Shown here piece after piece: positions 1 to 7,794 of a stretch of 64,000 nt of DNA. How positions within the stretch are numbered: position 1 is the stretch's first letter; every line of letters starts with the position of its first letter. The notes under the pieces are model-generated. The model saw nothing but the letters and a program-made list of their open reading frames with translations. It had not been told where the DNA came from and searched no databases. A program made the translations under genes and the position numbers. Origin of the DNA: Parasporobacterium paucivorans DSM 15970 (lineage in GTDB: Bacteria; Bacillota; Clostridia; Lachnospirales; Lachnospiraceae); assembly GCF_900141895.1 (NCBI RefSeq), contig NZ_FQYT01000003.1, forward strand, positions 62,001-126,000. Direction: 5' to 3'.

Positions 1-597
1 ATTTTCTACCACTTCCAGAGAAAGATTTGTGCGGGCATCATACATGGTAAATACGACCCCTTCAATTTTCAATTCCGGATTCAGTCTTTGCTTTACAAGG
101 TTTATTGTGTGAACAAGCTGGGTCAGTCCCTCCAGAGCGTAATACTCGCATTGAATGGGAACCAGCACCGCATCAGCCGTAGTCATGGCATTCACGGTCA
201 GAATATTCAGGGAGGGGGGGCAGTCAATTATGATAAAATCATATTCTTCCTTGATTTTATCGATATTCTTCTTCAGTATGAACTCCCTGCCCTCCACGCC
301 GATCAGGTCGATTTCCGCTCCGGACAGATTGACATTAGAGGGAAGAAGTGACAAGTTTTCAATCACATTCTGGATTATACACTCCTCCAGAGTGGCTTCT
401 CCCAGCAGGAAATGGTATATGGTTTTGGCCAGATTGTTCTTGTCGACACCCAGTCCGCTTGTAGTGTTTCCCTGTGGATCCGTGTCGATGGTAAGGACTT
501 TCTTGCCTCTTTCAGCCAGGCAGGCAGAAAGGTTGATGGCTGTTGTTGTCTTTCCCACCCCGCCCTTTTGATTGGCTACTGCGATTATTCTTCCCAT
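1..597 (-). CDS. parA: Chromosome partitioning ATPase ParA/Soj (partial)
   Basis: ParA-family ATPase that works with ParB bound at parS to segregate origins; Soj homologues also modulate DnaA. The visible 199 residues start MGRIIAVANQKGGVGKTTTA, the deviant Walker A motif (KGGVGKT) with its signature lysine. They continue through a DTDPQGN motif and the Walker B-type segment FIIIDCPPS. Full-length relatives are about 255 residues, so the C-terminal fifth lies beyond the left edge, where parB would be expected. The ATG at 597 is preceded by a strong AAGGGGGAAGA ribosome binding site. Two parS sites lie directly upstream. Identification is secure; the 3' end is missing only because the window ends. 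Confidence 0.96.
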   Translation of the reverse strand, partial: MGRIIAVANQKGGVGKTTTAINLSACLAERGKKVLTIDTDPQGNTTSGLGVDKNNLAKTIYHFLLGEATLEECIIQNVIENLSLLPSNVNLSGAEIDLIGVEGREFILKKNIDKIKEEYDFIIIDCPPSLNILTVNAMTTADAVLVPIQCEYYALEGLTQLVHTINLVKQRLNPELKIEGVVFTMYDARTNLSLEVVEN

Positions 598-621
598 TTC
601 TTCCCCCTTAAATTTTTTTCC

Positions 622-630
622 ATTATATCA
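622..630 (-). promoter_or_regulatory. Putative parA promoter (extended -10)
   Basis: On the minus strand TGATATAAT forms an extended -10 (TG-n-TATAAT) about 25 bases before the parA start codon. No good -35 is visible at 17 bp (TAGATA), which is common for extended -10 promoters. It lies downstream of the rsmG terminator, so parA probably has its own transcript. Inference from motif only. Confidence 0.45.
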
Positions 631-661
631 CCTATCTGTTTCAATATCTACAAACAATTAG

Positions 662-687
662 TAAAATGTTTCACGTGAAACATTTTA
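662..687. promoter_or_regulatory. parS: parS site 1 (ParB binding centromere)
   Basis: The 16-mer TGTTTCACGTGAAACA at 667-682 matches the near-universal parS consensus (TGTTNCACGTGAAACA) and is perfectly palindromic. Perfect symmetry extends to 26 bp (662-687). The site sits between parA and rsmG, the usual place for origin-proximal parS in Firmicutes. ParB is known to nucleate on this sequence and spread. Confidence 0.95.
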
Positions 688-693
688 GATTTA

Positions 694-732
694 CAAAAAA
701 ACAGAAGAATGTTTCACGTGAAACATTCTTCT
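694..732 (-). terminator. Intrinsic terminator of the rpmH-rsmG operon, built on parS 2
   Basis: Read on the minus strand, the 30-nt palindrome of parS 2 begins at the rsmG stop codon and is followed by a G and then seven T residues (701-695). A 13-bp stem with a CGTG tetraloop plus a U tract is a textbook rho-independent terminator. No other terminator is visible between rsmG and parA. Confidence 0.75.
703..732. promoter_or_regulatory. parS: parS site 2 (ParB binding centromere)
   Basis: A second perfect TGTTTCACGTGAAACA at 710-725, 43 bp centre to centre from site 1. Here perfect dyad symmetry extends to 30 bp (703-732) and overlaps the rsmG stop codon (731-733). The flanks differ from those of site 1, so only the core is conserved, as expected for a protein binding site, while each flank is independently palindromic. 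Confidence 0.95.
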
Positions 733-1453
733 AGGTCAATGGCTTTTTTGCCGGCATTCCGGGCTTTCTCGGATATTTTTCCGGAGTCTTTCCGGTCTTT
801 TTTATAACCAGCAGGGTTCTTTTGATTTCCGAATCTGGCAAGTCAAAAGAAGTGATACTTTCCACTCTTCCACCCAGCAGTGCAATCGGGTGCTCTGCAC
901 CTTTTACTTCATCCTGGATCTCACCTGCTTTATATGACACAAAAACACCATTTTCTTCCACAAAGGGCAGGCAGTACTCCGAAAGAACCGCCAGGTTTGA
1001 TACGGCTCGTGACACGCACATATCATACCTTTCCCTATATTGGGGGTCCTGACCCATTTCCTCCGCCCTTCCATGGACGGCGGAAATGTCCCTCAAATCC
1101 AAGGCTTCGATAACTTCTGTGAGAAATCCAACCCTCTTACTTAGGGAATCCATGAGTGTTACGGAAATCTGAGGAAAAACGATTTTTATGGGTATTCCCG
1201 GAAATCCGGCCCCCGTCCCTACATCAATGACTGATTTTACGCCATTCATATTGACAGCCTTTACACAGGAAAGACTATCCACAAAATGTTTCAAAATCAC
1301 TTCGTCAAAATCCGTGATGGAGGTCAGGTTCATAACTTTGTTCTTTTCAATCAGCAATTCGTAATACTTGACGAACTGTTCCATCTGGGAATCCGATAAA
1401 GAAACATTCATTTTCTCCAGCCTGTTTGCAAAATCCTGAAGATTGTATTTCAT
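731..1453 (-). CDS. rsmG: 16S rRNA m7G527 methyltransferase RsmG (GidB)
   Basis: SAM-dependent methyltransferase that makes m7G at position 527 of 16S rRNA; loss gives low-level streptomycin resistance in other bacteria. The 240-residue length matches the family. The SAM-binding motif reads VIDVGTGAGFPGIPIKI, followed by the MDSLSKRVGFL segment and the CVSRAVSNL region typical of GidB. A longer frame reaches back to 1495, but the ATG at 1453 (MKYNLQDF) has an AGAGG site and does not overlap mnmG, so it is preferred. It is the last gene of the rpmH-to-rsmG operon, 10 bp after mnmG, and its stop codon runs into parS 2. Confidence 0.95.
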   Translation of the reverse strand: MKYNLQDFANRLEKMNVSLSDSQMEQFVKYYELLIEKNKVMNLTSITDFDEVILKHFVDSLSCVKAVNMNGVKSVIDVGTGAGFPGIPIKIVFPQISVTLMDSLSKRVGFLTEVIEALDLRDISAVHGRAEEMGQDPQYRERYDMCVSRAVSNLAVLSEYCLPFVEENGVFVSYKAGEIQDEVKGAEHPIALLGGRVESITSFDLPDSEIKRTLLVIKKTGKTPEKYPRKPGMPAKKPLT

Positions 1454-1463
1454 TATAGGACCT

Positions 1464-3344
1464 CTACTTTCTACGAATATTTTCAATTGCCACAAGCAAG
1501 ACGGCTATGTCCGCAGGCGAAACGCCGGAGATTCTTCCTGCCTGCCCAATAGATGCCGGTCTGTACAGGGTCAGTTTCTGACGTGCTTCCTTCCGCAATC
1601 CCTCTATGGAATCATAGTCCAGATCGGGTTCGATTTTCCGGTTTTCCAGCTTCTTGAACTGTTCTACCTGCCTCATCTGCCGCTGTATATATCCGTTATA
1701 TTTAATATTTATGTTAATCTGTTCGACTATATCGTCAGCAACTGGAAGTCTCTCCGGGTCAAACTCGGCCAGCATTTCATAAGTCAGTTCCGGGCGACGG
1801 ATCAATTCAGCCAGGGAAGATCCTGTTTTGAGAAGGGAGCTTCTATTCTTTTCGAGAAATTCCTGCACTTGGCTGTTCGCTCCCACTGGGGTGTTTTCCA
1901 GCCGCAAGAGCTCCTTTTCAATCAGTCTCTCTTTTTCAACTAATTTCTGGTACCTCTCCTGGTTGATGAGTCCCGTTTCAAACCCGATCTTTGTAAGACG
2001 AATGTCCGCATTGTCCTGGCGGAGCAGCAGTCTGTATTCTGCTCGGGATGTCATCATTCTATAGGGTTCATGGCTTTCCTTGGTGACAAGATCGTCGATC
2101 AGCACCCCGATATAAGCCTGGGAACGGTCCAAAACAAGCTGTTCCCTGCCCTGGATTTTCAGAGCTGCATTGATTCCTGCAATCAGACCCTGGGCAGCGG
2201 CCTCTTCATAACCGGAGCTTCCATTAAACTGACCGGCACTGTATAATCCTTCGATTTCCTTGAACTCGAGAGTCGCATAAAGCTGTCTTCCATCTATGCA
2301 ATCGTATTCGATTGCGTAGGCGTTCCGGACTATTTTCGCATTTTCAAGTCCGGCTACCGTCCGGTACATCTCCTGCTGTACATCCTCCGGCATGGAACTG
2401 GACATGCCTCCAAGATACATTTCATTTGTATAATTGCCTTCCGGTTCTATGAATACCTGATGGCGGTTTTTGTCCTGGAACTTCACGACCTTATCTTCGA
2501 TAGAAGGACAGTATCTGGGGCCCGTTCCTTCGATTTCACCGGAAAACAGGGGGGATCTGTCCAGATTCTTTCGAATGATATGATGGGTCTGCTCATTTGT
2601 ATAGGTAAGCCAGCAGGAAACCTGTTGCTTCTGGACAGATTCGGGATCTGTCGTGAAGGAAAACGGCACCACCCGTTTGTCCCCAAACTGCTCTTCCATT
2701 TTAGAGAAATCTATGCTGCGCCTGTCAATCCTGGCAGGCGTCCCTGTTTTAAACCTTCTGATTTCTATACCTGCCTGCTTTAGTGATGCAGTCAGAAAAT
2801 TGGCTGCCTGCAGACCGTTCGGTCCCGTCGGGCTGCTTACATCCCCAAATATACATCTGGCTTTCAAATAGGTTCCGGTGGCCAAAATCACGGCTTTGGC
2901 ATAATATTCTGCTCCAGAATAGGCTTTTGCGCCTATTATTTTTCCTTCTTCCACCATGATTTCCGTAATTTCGCCCTGCCGGATAGTCAGTCCATCCGTA
3001 TTTTCAAGAACTTTACGCATTTCCCTGGTATAGTCCTGTTTATCTGCCTGTGCTCTTAGAGAATGGACAGCAGGTCCCTTGGACTTATTCAGCATCTTTG
3101 ACTGTATAAATGTCTTGTCGGTATTTCTGCCCATCTCACCGCCTAACGCATCTATTTCCCGCACGAGGTGTCCCTTGGACGATCCTCCGATATTGGGGTT
3201 GCATGGCATTAAAGCTATGCTTTCAATGCTGACGGTAAAAATGATTGTATTCATCCCAAGCCTTGCGCTCGCAAGTGCCGCCTCGCAGCCGGCATGGCCC
3301 GCTCCGACCACAAGGACATCGTAATATTCTTTAATATTTGCCAC
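1464..3344 (-). CDS. mnmG: tRNA uridine-5-carboxymethylaminomethyl modification enzyme MnmG (GidA)
   Basis: FAD-dependent subunit of the MnmE-MnmG complex that installs the (carboxymethyl)aminomethyl group on wobble U34 of certain tRNAs. The 626-residue length is typical. The N-terminal dinucleotide-binding motif is [19 protein letters not shown], followed by the GidA signature around [20 protein letters not shown]. The C-terminal helical domain ends with [19 protein letters not shown]. The start codon is GTG (3342-3344) with a GGAGG site eight bases upstream. It lies 19 bp behind mnmE, its partner gene, in the usual order. Confidence 0.97.
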   Translation of the reverse strand: MANIKEYYDVLVVGAGHAGCEAALASARLGMNTIIFTVSIESIALMPCNPNIGGSSKGHLVREIDALGGEMGRNTDKTFIQSKMLNKSKGPAVHSLRAQADKQDYTREMRKVLENTDGLTIRQGEITEIMVEEGKIIGAKAYSGAEYYAKAVILATGTYLKARCIFGDVSSPTGPNGLQAANFLTASLKQAGIEIRRFKTGTPARIDRRSIDFSKMEEQFGDKRVVPFSFTTDPESVQKQQVSCWLTYTNEQTHHIIRKNLDRSPLFSGEIEGTGPRYCPSIEDKVVKFQDKNRHQVFIEPEGNYTNEMYLGGMSSSMPEDVQQEMYRTVAGLENAKIVRNAYAIEYDCIDGRQLYATLEFKEIEGLYSAGQFNGSSGYEEAAAQGLIAGINAALKIQGREQLVLDRSQAYIGVLIDDLVTKESHEPYRMMTSRAEYRLLLRQDNADIRLTKIGFETGLINQERYQKLVEKERLIEKELLRLENTPVGANSQVQEFLEKNRSSLLKTGSSLAELIRRPELTYEMLAEFDPERLPVADDIVEQININIKYNGYIQRQMRQVEQFKKLENRKIEPDLDYDSIEGLRKEARQKLTLYRPASIGQAGRISGVSPADIAVLLVAIENIRRK

Positions 3345-3363
3345 TTTCTATGCCTCCATCCGA

Positions 3364-4743
3364 CTATTTCCCCATACAGAACTTACAGAATATCTCATCT
3401 ACCAAATCTTCATCAACGGATTCTCCGATGATGCGCCCCAGCTCCCCATAGGCATTCATAAGGTCAACACAATAGAAGTCCTCAGGCATTTTTTTCTTAA
3501 TACTTTCTTCTACCATTTTCAGGCTCTCGTATGCCAGAGATATGGCTTCCTTATGTCTGACATTTGTTATGAAGACCTGATTATTAAAGGATATTTCTCC
3601 CTGGTAAAACATCTCGTTTATGGTGTCTGCAAATTTTTCTATGCCGATATTTTCTTTTGCGGATACTTCCAATACATTGCTATTGGTTAATTCTTCCATT
3701 TCGCATTTGGTGACTTTCGTTTCCAGATCGGATTTATTCAGAAGCACGATCGATTTTTTCTCCCGGATCAATCCGGCTATCTCCATATCATCTGCATCCA
3801 GCTCCCTGGAAGCGTCCACGACAAATACTACGAGATCTGCTTCCCTCGCATTCTCTTTTGCCCTGGATACTCCAATTTTTTCGATGACATCCTCAGTATT
3901 TCGGATGCCGGCTGTGTCTACGATATTTAGGCTTATGTCTTTTATCCGAATTTTCTCTTCCAGCGTATCCCGTGTCGTTCCTGCGATATCCGTTACAATG
4001 GCTCTTTCGCTCCCTACCAGAACATTCAGAAGTGAGGATTTTCCCACATTCGGTTTCCCAAGTATGACAGTCCGTATTCCTTCACTAAGAATTCTGCCAT
4101 TATCAGCATTTGCCAGAAGTTCTTCCATATCTGCGCATACTTTTTCAATTACAGGACTCAAAGTATCACCATAATTATCCAGTTCCATGTGTTCCGGATC
4201 ATCCAGCGCAGCTTCGATATAAGCCACATGGTAAAGAATTTCTCCCCTTATGCTCCTGATTTTTTCAGAAACACTTCCTCTAAGCTGAGAAACCGAACTG
4301 CTCATGGCAAATTCATTTTCCGCGTTGATCAAATCCATCACGGCTTCTGCCTGCGCAAGATCAATTCTTCCATTTAAAAATGCCCTTTTGGTAAACTCTC
4401 CCGGATCTGCACTTCTGGCTCCGCTTTTCAGTACAAGTTCAAGAATTTTCTTTGTTACAAGCACACCGCCGTGGCAATCTATTTCAACAGTATTCTCCCT
4501 GGTATAGGTATGTGGTGCCTTCATTACCAGCACTAGAACTTCGTCAAGGATATCATCTTCATTCATGATAAATCCATAATGGATTGTATGGGAAGGGACT
4601 TCCGCCATTTTCTTGCTCTTTTTTATCGGTTTGAATATCCTGTCAATGACAGAAAATGCATCATCCCCACTAATCCTTACTATTCCTATTCCCGAACTAT
4701 ACATCGCCGTTGATATACCGGCAATTGTCTCTGTTTTATTCAT
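3364..4743 (-). CDS. mnmE: tRNA modification GTPase MnmE (TrmE)
   Basis: K+-activated dimeric GTPase that partners MnmG in U34 modification. It has an N-terminal folate-binding domain, a helical domain and an inserted G domain with GKPNVGKSS (G1), AGTTRD (G2), DTAG (G3) and NKSD (G4), and it ends in CMGK, the conserved C-terminal C-x-GK box. The frame is open upstream to 4884. The ATG at 4743 (MNKTETIAG) gives 459 residues, the family length, and has GGAG about 11 bases upstream; the ATG at 4761 is an alternative six residues longer without a clear ribosome binding site. Confidence 0.96.
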   Translation of the reverse strand: MNKTETIAGISTAMYSSGIGIVRISGDDAFSVIDRIFKPIKKSKKMAEVPSHTIHYGFIMNEDDILDEVLVLVMKAPHTYTRENTVEIDCHGGVLVTKKILELVLKSGARSADPGEFTKRAFLNGRIDLAQAEAVMDLINAENEFAMSSSVSQLRGSVSEKIRSIRGEILYHVAYIEAALDDPEHMELDNYGDTLSPVIEKVCADMEELLANADNGRILSEGIRTVILGKPNVGKSSLLNVLVGSERAIVTDIAGTTRDTLEEKIRIKDISLNIVDTAGIRNTEDVIEKIGVSRAKENAREADLVVFVVDASRELDADDMEIAGLIREKKSIVLLNKSDLETKVTKCEMEELTNSNVLEVSAKENIGIEKFADTINEMFYQGEISFNNQVFITNVRHKEAISLAYESLKMVEESIKKKMPEDFYCVDLMNAYGELGRIIGESVDEDLVDEIFCKFCMGK

Positions 4744-4810
4744 ATTAGATCTATTCTCCATAATATTGAAATACCCTGAACACAAAAAGCTGTCCAAGGT
4801 ATTTAATGAA

Positions 4811-5437
4811 TTACTTCTTAAGAATGACAACAACCCGTCTGTTCGGTTCTTCGCCTTCACTTTTCGTTGTGACATATTTGTCATTTTGTAAAGCGGAATG
4901 GATGACCCTTCTTTCGTAGGGATTCATCGGCTCCAGTTTTACCGGACGTCCGGATCTCTTCACCTTTGCCCCGATATTATAGGCAAGGCTTTCAAGTGTT
5001 TTCTTTCTTCTTTCCCTGTAGTTTTCTGTATCAAGCTTCACCCTCAGGTACGCGGTGCTTTTTTTATTTACTACAAGGCTTAATAAGTATTGGAGCGAGT
5101 CAAGAGTCTGGCCTCTTTTTCCAATAAGAACCCCCATGTCATCTCCGGAAAGCTCTACGTTCAGGACTTTTTCATCATAATCCGCCTTTGCATTGATAAC
5201 GACTTCCATGCCCATAGTGATGAACACATTTTTCAAAAATTCAACCGCTATATCTTCCACGGTTTCAATTTTTCTGATTCGGATCTTTGCTTTCTTGCTG
5301 TTGAAAAGTCCTAATATTCCGCTGCTCCCTTTTTCGATTACATCATATTCAATCTTGTCACTGGTTGTACCCAGTCTTATGAGAGCTTCAGTAAGGGCTT
5401 CGTCAACGGATTTTCCTTCAACCTCTATATACTCCAT
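4811..5437 (-). CDS. jag: RNA-binding protein Jag (KhpB), Jag-N/KH/R3H domains
   Basis: The 208-residue protein has the three-part Jag layout: an N-terminal Jag domain with the FNSKKAKIRI end, a central KH domain containing GVLIGKRGQTLDSLQYL (GxxG loop IGKRG), and a C-terminal R3H domain with ERRVIHSAL. KhpB/Jag binds RNA with KhpA and affects cell division and envelope growth in streptococci; the exact role here is inferred. It lies 15 bp behind yidC, the standard pairing, with an AGGAGATG ribosome binding site. The 67-bp gap to mnmE is the largest in the operon and shows no clear terminator. Confidence 0.95.
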   Translation of the reverse strand: MEYIEVEGKSVDEALTEALIRLGTTSDKIEYDVIEKGSSGILGLFNSKKAKIRIRKIETVEDIAVEFLKNVFITMGMEVVINAKADYDEKVLNVELSGDDMGVLIGKRGQTLDSLQYLLSLVVNKKSTAYLRVKLDTENYRERRKKTLESLAYNIGAKVKRSGRPVKLEPMNPYERRVIHSALQNDKYVTTKSEGEEPNRRVVVILKK

Positions 5438-5452
5438 AACTACATCTCCTAC

Positions 5453-6523
5453 TTATTTTTTATTTTTGTCATTAAAGTCTTTTACCATATTTGCTTTGGA
5501 TGCAAGGTTTCCGGATGTAGAAGTTCCGGATGTTCTGGTATTTTTTGATTTTTTGGTTTCTGTAGTATTTGTATTAGTAGTAGTAGTTTCGTTTTTTTCG
5601 ATATCTTTTGGTGCTGGAATATTTCTTGTATTATATCTGGATGCATCGGCAACCGTCTTTGAAGAAATACCCTTCTTTTCATTTTTTTTCTTTTGTTTTA
5701 CCACATTTTTCGAAATGATATCCTTGATATCGATTTTTTCAAAATACTTATTGACGCCTAACTGTGAAATAACCTGGAACACACTGCTGGCTACCCAGTA
5801 CAGACCGACGCCGGCAGGCATGGTAAAGCAGAAAAAGGTTGAAACAAGCGGCATCGTGAAAGTCATCGTCTTCATGGAAGTAGCCATCGGATTCTCTTCT
5901 CCATTGACCGAAGGAGTAACCATATTCATACTTCTTGTACTTAAAAACTGCGCAAATCCGGCAATCAGAGGAATAAGTACCGCATAAATAATCCGTCCGT
6001 CGCCTGTTATCAGCTCCCATGGAGAGGAACTGAGGTTCATTCCCATGAATGTATTTACCTTCAGCATCTGCACATCGGTCAGTTCACGGAAACTCGGGAC
6101 ATACTTTGTAATATCCATGATAACATAATACAATGAAAACAATATCGGCATCTGTATAACAAGCTGGAGACATCCTCCTGTTGGAGAAGTGCCGTATCTT
6201 GCATATACCAGTTTCGTTTCTTCCTGCATTCTGCCAACAGATTCGGCATCCTTTTTGTTTTTATATTTTTTCTGAATCGCCTGAATTTCAGGATTCATTA
6301 TCGCCGATATTTTCGAAAACTTCTGTTGTCTGAATGTTAACGGCAGCAATATCGCCTTTACAACAAACGTAAATACAATAATGCACAGACCCGCATTTGC
6401 TATACCGATGGACTCAAAAAATATATATATCCAGTTCATCAGATAACCTAAAATGTTTGCCAGCCAGCTCAATATATCCCCTATAATAGGGACATTGCTG
6501 CAGCTTGCAACTAAATTGATCAT
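5453..6523 (-). CDS. yidC: Membrane protein insertase YidC/OxaI
   Basis: YidC/Oxa1 insertase for inner-membrane proteins, alone or with Sec. The 356-residue protein has the five-helix Gram-positive form without the large periplasmic domain: hydrophobic segments near residues 20-75, the cytoplasmic loop with QQKFSKISAIMNPEIQ, then TGGCLQLVIQMPILFSLYYVI and further helices. The C-terminal 85 residues are lysine rich and then low complexity, with a Thr/Asn run encoded by a TAG/TAT-like triplet tract at about 5560-5590. Basic tails of this kind are proposed to contact ribosomes. Ribosome binding site AGGAGGATACAGA. The operon order yidD-yidC-jag is conserved in Firmicutes. Confidence 0.96.
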   Translation of the reverse strand: MINLVASCSNVPIIGDILSWLANILGYLMNWIYIFFESIGIANAGLCIIVFTFVVKAILLPLTFRQQKFSKISAIMNPEIQAIQKKYKNKKDAESVGRMQEETKLVYARYGTSPTGGCLQLVIQMPILFSLYYVIMDITKYVPSFRELTDVQMLKVNTFMGMNLSSSPWELITGDGRIIYAVLIPLIAGFAQFLSTRSMNMVTPSVNGEENPMATSMKTMTFTMPLVSTFFCFTMPAGVGLYWVASSVFQVISQLGVNKYFEKIDIKDIISKNVVKQKKKNEKKGISSKTVADASRYNTRNIPAPKDIEKNETTTTNTNTTETKKSKNTRTSGTSTSGNLASKANMVKDFNDKNKK

Positions 6524-6540
6524 TCTGTATCCTCCTAGTT

Positions 6541-6771
6541 TTAAGGAACCGGGTCACATCCACCCTTTGAAAATGGATTGCACCTCAATATTCTCTTGAG
6601 GGCCAAGTACGTTCCTTTAATAATTCCATGTCTTTCTAAGGCTTCAATTGCATATTCCGAGCATGTAGGAATATATCTGCAATGTGTTGTCGTTTTCAAA
6701 GGTGATAAGTATTTTCTATAAAAAACAATGGCTTTTATCATCCCTGTTCTGATGATGATTGAACTTTTCAT
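6541..6771 (-). CDS. yidD: Membrane protein insertion efficiency factor YidD
   Basis: Small (76 aa) YidD protein, with the family core FYRKYLSPL followed by [15 protein letters not shown] and a C-terminal [13 protein letters not shown]. It is thought to aid YidC-dependent insertion. It begins 3 bp after rnpA, whose last codons provide GAAGAAGG as a ribosome binding site. An internal ATG at 6741 (MIKAIVFY) aligns better with typical YidD N-termini, so the start is uncertain by ten residues. Confidence 0.93.
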   Translation of the reverse strand: MKSSIIIRTGMIKAIVFYRKYLSPLKTTTHCRYIPTCSEYAIEALERHGIIKGTYLALKRILRCNPFSKGGCDPVP

Positions 6772-6774
6772 AAT

Positions 6775-7119
6775 TTAAATGCCTTCTTCTAAAATTTCGT
6801 GCAACTTACTCAGATGCAGCAATGCACTTTCAATTTCTCTGTAAGTCTTATCCTTTGCACCAACTCTCGCAACCACAACAATATTCAGACCACTCTTAAA
6901 TCTTTTAATATTTAGTCTGTAGCTCTCACGAATAAGCCTGGTAACCCTGTGCCTGATTACACTATTACCGACTTTTTTACTAACTGATATTCCTATACGA
7001 TTATATTCCAGATTATTTTCTACCACGTACATGACTAAATATTTATTTGCATAGGATTTTCCATTCTCATATACAAACCTGAATTCATTATTTTTTTTTA
7101 ATGAAATAGAACTTTTCAT
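6775..7119 (-). CDS. rnpA: Ribonuclease P protein component
   Basis: Protein subunit of RNase P, which removes 5' leaders from pre-tRNAs. The 114-residue length and the basic RNR-type motif KKVGNSVIRHRVTRLIRES are diagnostic. The start ATG at 7119 has a GGAG site five bases away. It follows rpmH with a hairpin in the 52-bp gap, which may set the relative level of L34 and RnpA. Confidence 0.96.
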   Translation of the reverse strand: MKSSISLKKNNEFRFVYENGKSYANKYLVMYVVENNLEYNRIGISVSKKVGNSVIRHRVTRLIRESYRLNIKRFKSGLNIVVVARVGAKDKTYREIESALLHLSKLHEILEEGI

Positions 7120-7147
7120 TCCCGCTCCGGTGAATTATGCCAATCAG

Positions 7148-7173
7148 AAGAAAAGACCACAATACTGCGGTCT
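7148..7173 (-). terminator. Hairpin between rpmH and rnpA (attenuator or processing site)
   Basis: On the minus strand an 8-bp stem (7173-7166 with 7161-7154, loop GTAT, one G-U pair) starts at the rpmH stop codon and is followed by TTTTC. The U tract is short, so partial termination or RNA stabilisation is more likely than a full stop, since rnpA and the rest of the operon lie beyond. Confidence 0.5.
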
Positions 7174-7306
7174 ACGCTGATAAACGCTTTCTTCCTTTTT
7201 CTCTTCTTGCTGCTATTACTTTTCTACCGCCTACAGTGCTCATGCGAGCTCTGAAACCGTGTACTTTTGCTCTTGATCTCTTTTTTGGCTGAAATGTCAT
7301 TTTCAT
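7172..7306 (-). CDS. rpmH: 50S ribosomal protein L34
   Basis: The 44-residue product begins [20 protein letters not shown] and ends GRKRLSA, matching L34 across its length (QPKKR-x-R, HGFRxRM, GRKVIxARRxKGRKRL). It is highly basic and part of the large ribosomal subunit. The start at 7306 has a near-perfect AGGAGGTG ribosome binding site. It is the first gene of the leftward operon from oriC. Confidence 0.97.
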   Translation of the reverse strand: MKMTFQPKKRSRAKVHGFRARMSTVGGRKVIAARREKGRKRLSA

Positions 7307-7345
7307 ATCGAATTCACCTCCTTATATCTGAAGATATCATTTTCA

Positions 7346-7374
7346 ATTATATTGACAAAGGTATAATTAGTCAA
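7346..7374 (-). promoter_or_regulatory. rpmH operon promoter
   Basis: On the minus strand TTGACT (7374-7369), a 17-bp spacer and TATAAT (7351-7346) form a near-consensus sigma-A promoter, about 40 bp before the rpmH start. It fires leftward out of oriC and probably drives rpmH through rsmG. Confidence 0.8.
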
Positions 7375-7430
7375 GCATTTTCTCTTAAGGCTTATCCTTC
7401 CTGGAGAAGCCCTAAAAGATATCCACAGTT

Positions 7431-7470
7431 TCAAGATTGACATAATGTGGTTGTCAAGATTGACATAATG
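7431..7470 (+). repeat. 17-bp tandem-spaced direct repeat in oriC
   Basis: TCAAGATTGACATAATG occurs exactly twice, at 7431-7447 and 7454-7470, 23 bp apart start to start and ending directly before the first perfect DnaA box. Each copy contains TTGACA but no -10 lies at the right distance, so they look more like iteron-type protein sites than promoters. Confidence 0.85.
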
Positions 7471-7682
7471 TTATCCACATTTTGTGGATAACATGTGTAT
7501 AACTCCGTATATTCAGAGGATTTATGCTCTAGTTATTCACGCGGTTACGGAAACGCAAGGATTTTTTCATTCATAGTTATTCACATCATTATATACTTTC
7601 TGCAAAATTATTGTAAACTTATTTTCTATAATTACACATCATTTCCACAGGTAATGCCTAAATTCCTGTCTAATAATTGTCA

Positions 7683-7754
7683 TTGAAAATTTCATTGAAT
7701 TAGTATACTATATAAGAAAGGATTTGAATTGAATCAGCAGATAACTCTGCTGAT
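7683..7754 (+). promoter_or_regulatory. Putative dnaA promoter and 5' hairpin
   Basis: TTGAAA (7683-7688), 17 bp, TACTAT (7706-7711) is a plausible sigma-A promoter; overlapping TATACT and TATAAG hexamers are alternatives. Downstream, 7733-7740 pairs perfectly with 7747-7754 (8 bp, 6-nt loop), giving a hairpin in the dnaA leader about 40 nt before the start codon. It has no U tract, so it is not an intrinsic terminator. Confidence 0.4.
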
Positions 7755-7794
7755 ATATTTAAGTTGTCTTATAGGAACGGATAGGGAGATTTAA

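Larger units (their letters stand above)
7375..7794. other. oriC: oriC, upstream DnaA-box cluster (rpmH-dnaA interval)
   Basis: Noncoding 488-bp rpmH-dnaA gap. Two perfect DnaA boxes TTATCCACA face each other at 7471-7479 (+) and 7483-7491 (-). Near-matches are ATATCCACA 7419-7427, TTATTCACG 7533-7541 and TTATTCACA 7577-7585. The remainder is A+T rich. DnaA boxes in the rpmH-dnaA gap and again after dnaA give the bipartite oriC known from Bacillus. Box matches are read directly; origin function is inferred from position and family knowledge. Confidence 0.9.

Noticed and set aside
5193-5987. 264-codon plus-strand hydrophobic frame over yidC and jag
   Set aside because: Antisense to well-supported genes; its hydrophobicity mirrors the lysine/threonine-rich yidC tail.
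6500-6523. Lipobox-like LVASC at the YidC N-terminus
   Set aside because: The cysteine is residue 8 with no preceding hydrophobic signal core, so lipoprotein processing is implausible.
7431-7465. Tandem TTGACA hexamers in oriC as promoters
   Set aside because: No TATAAT-like -10 lies 16-18 bp downstream of either copy.
7495-7686. 63-codon reading frame in the rpmH-dnaA gap
   Set aside because: No ribosome binding site, low-complexity residues, overlaps DnaA boxes and A+T-rich origin DNA.
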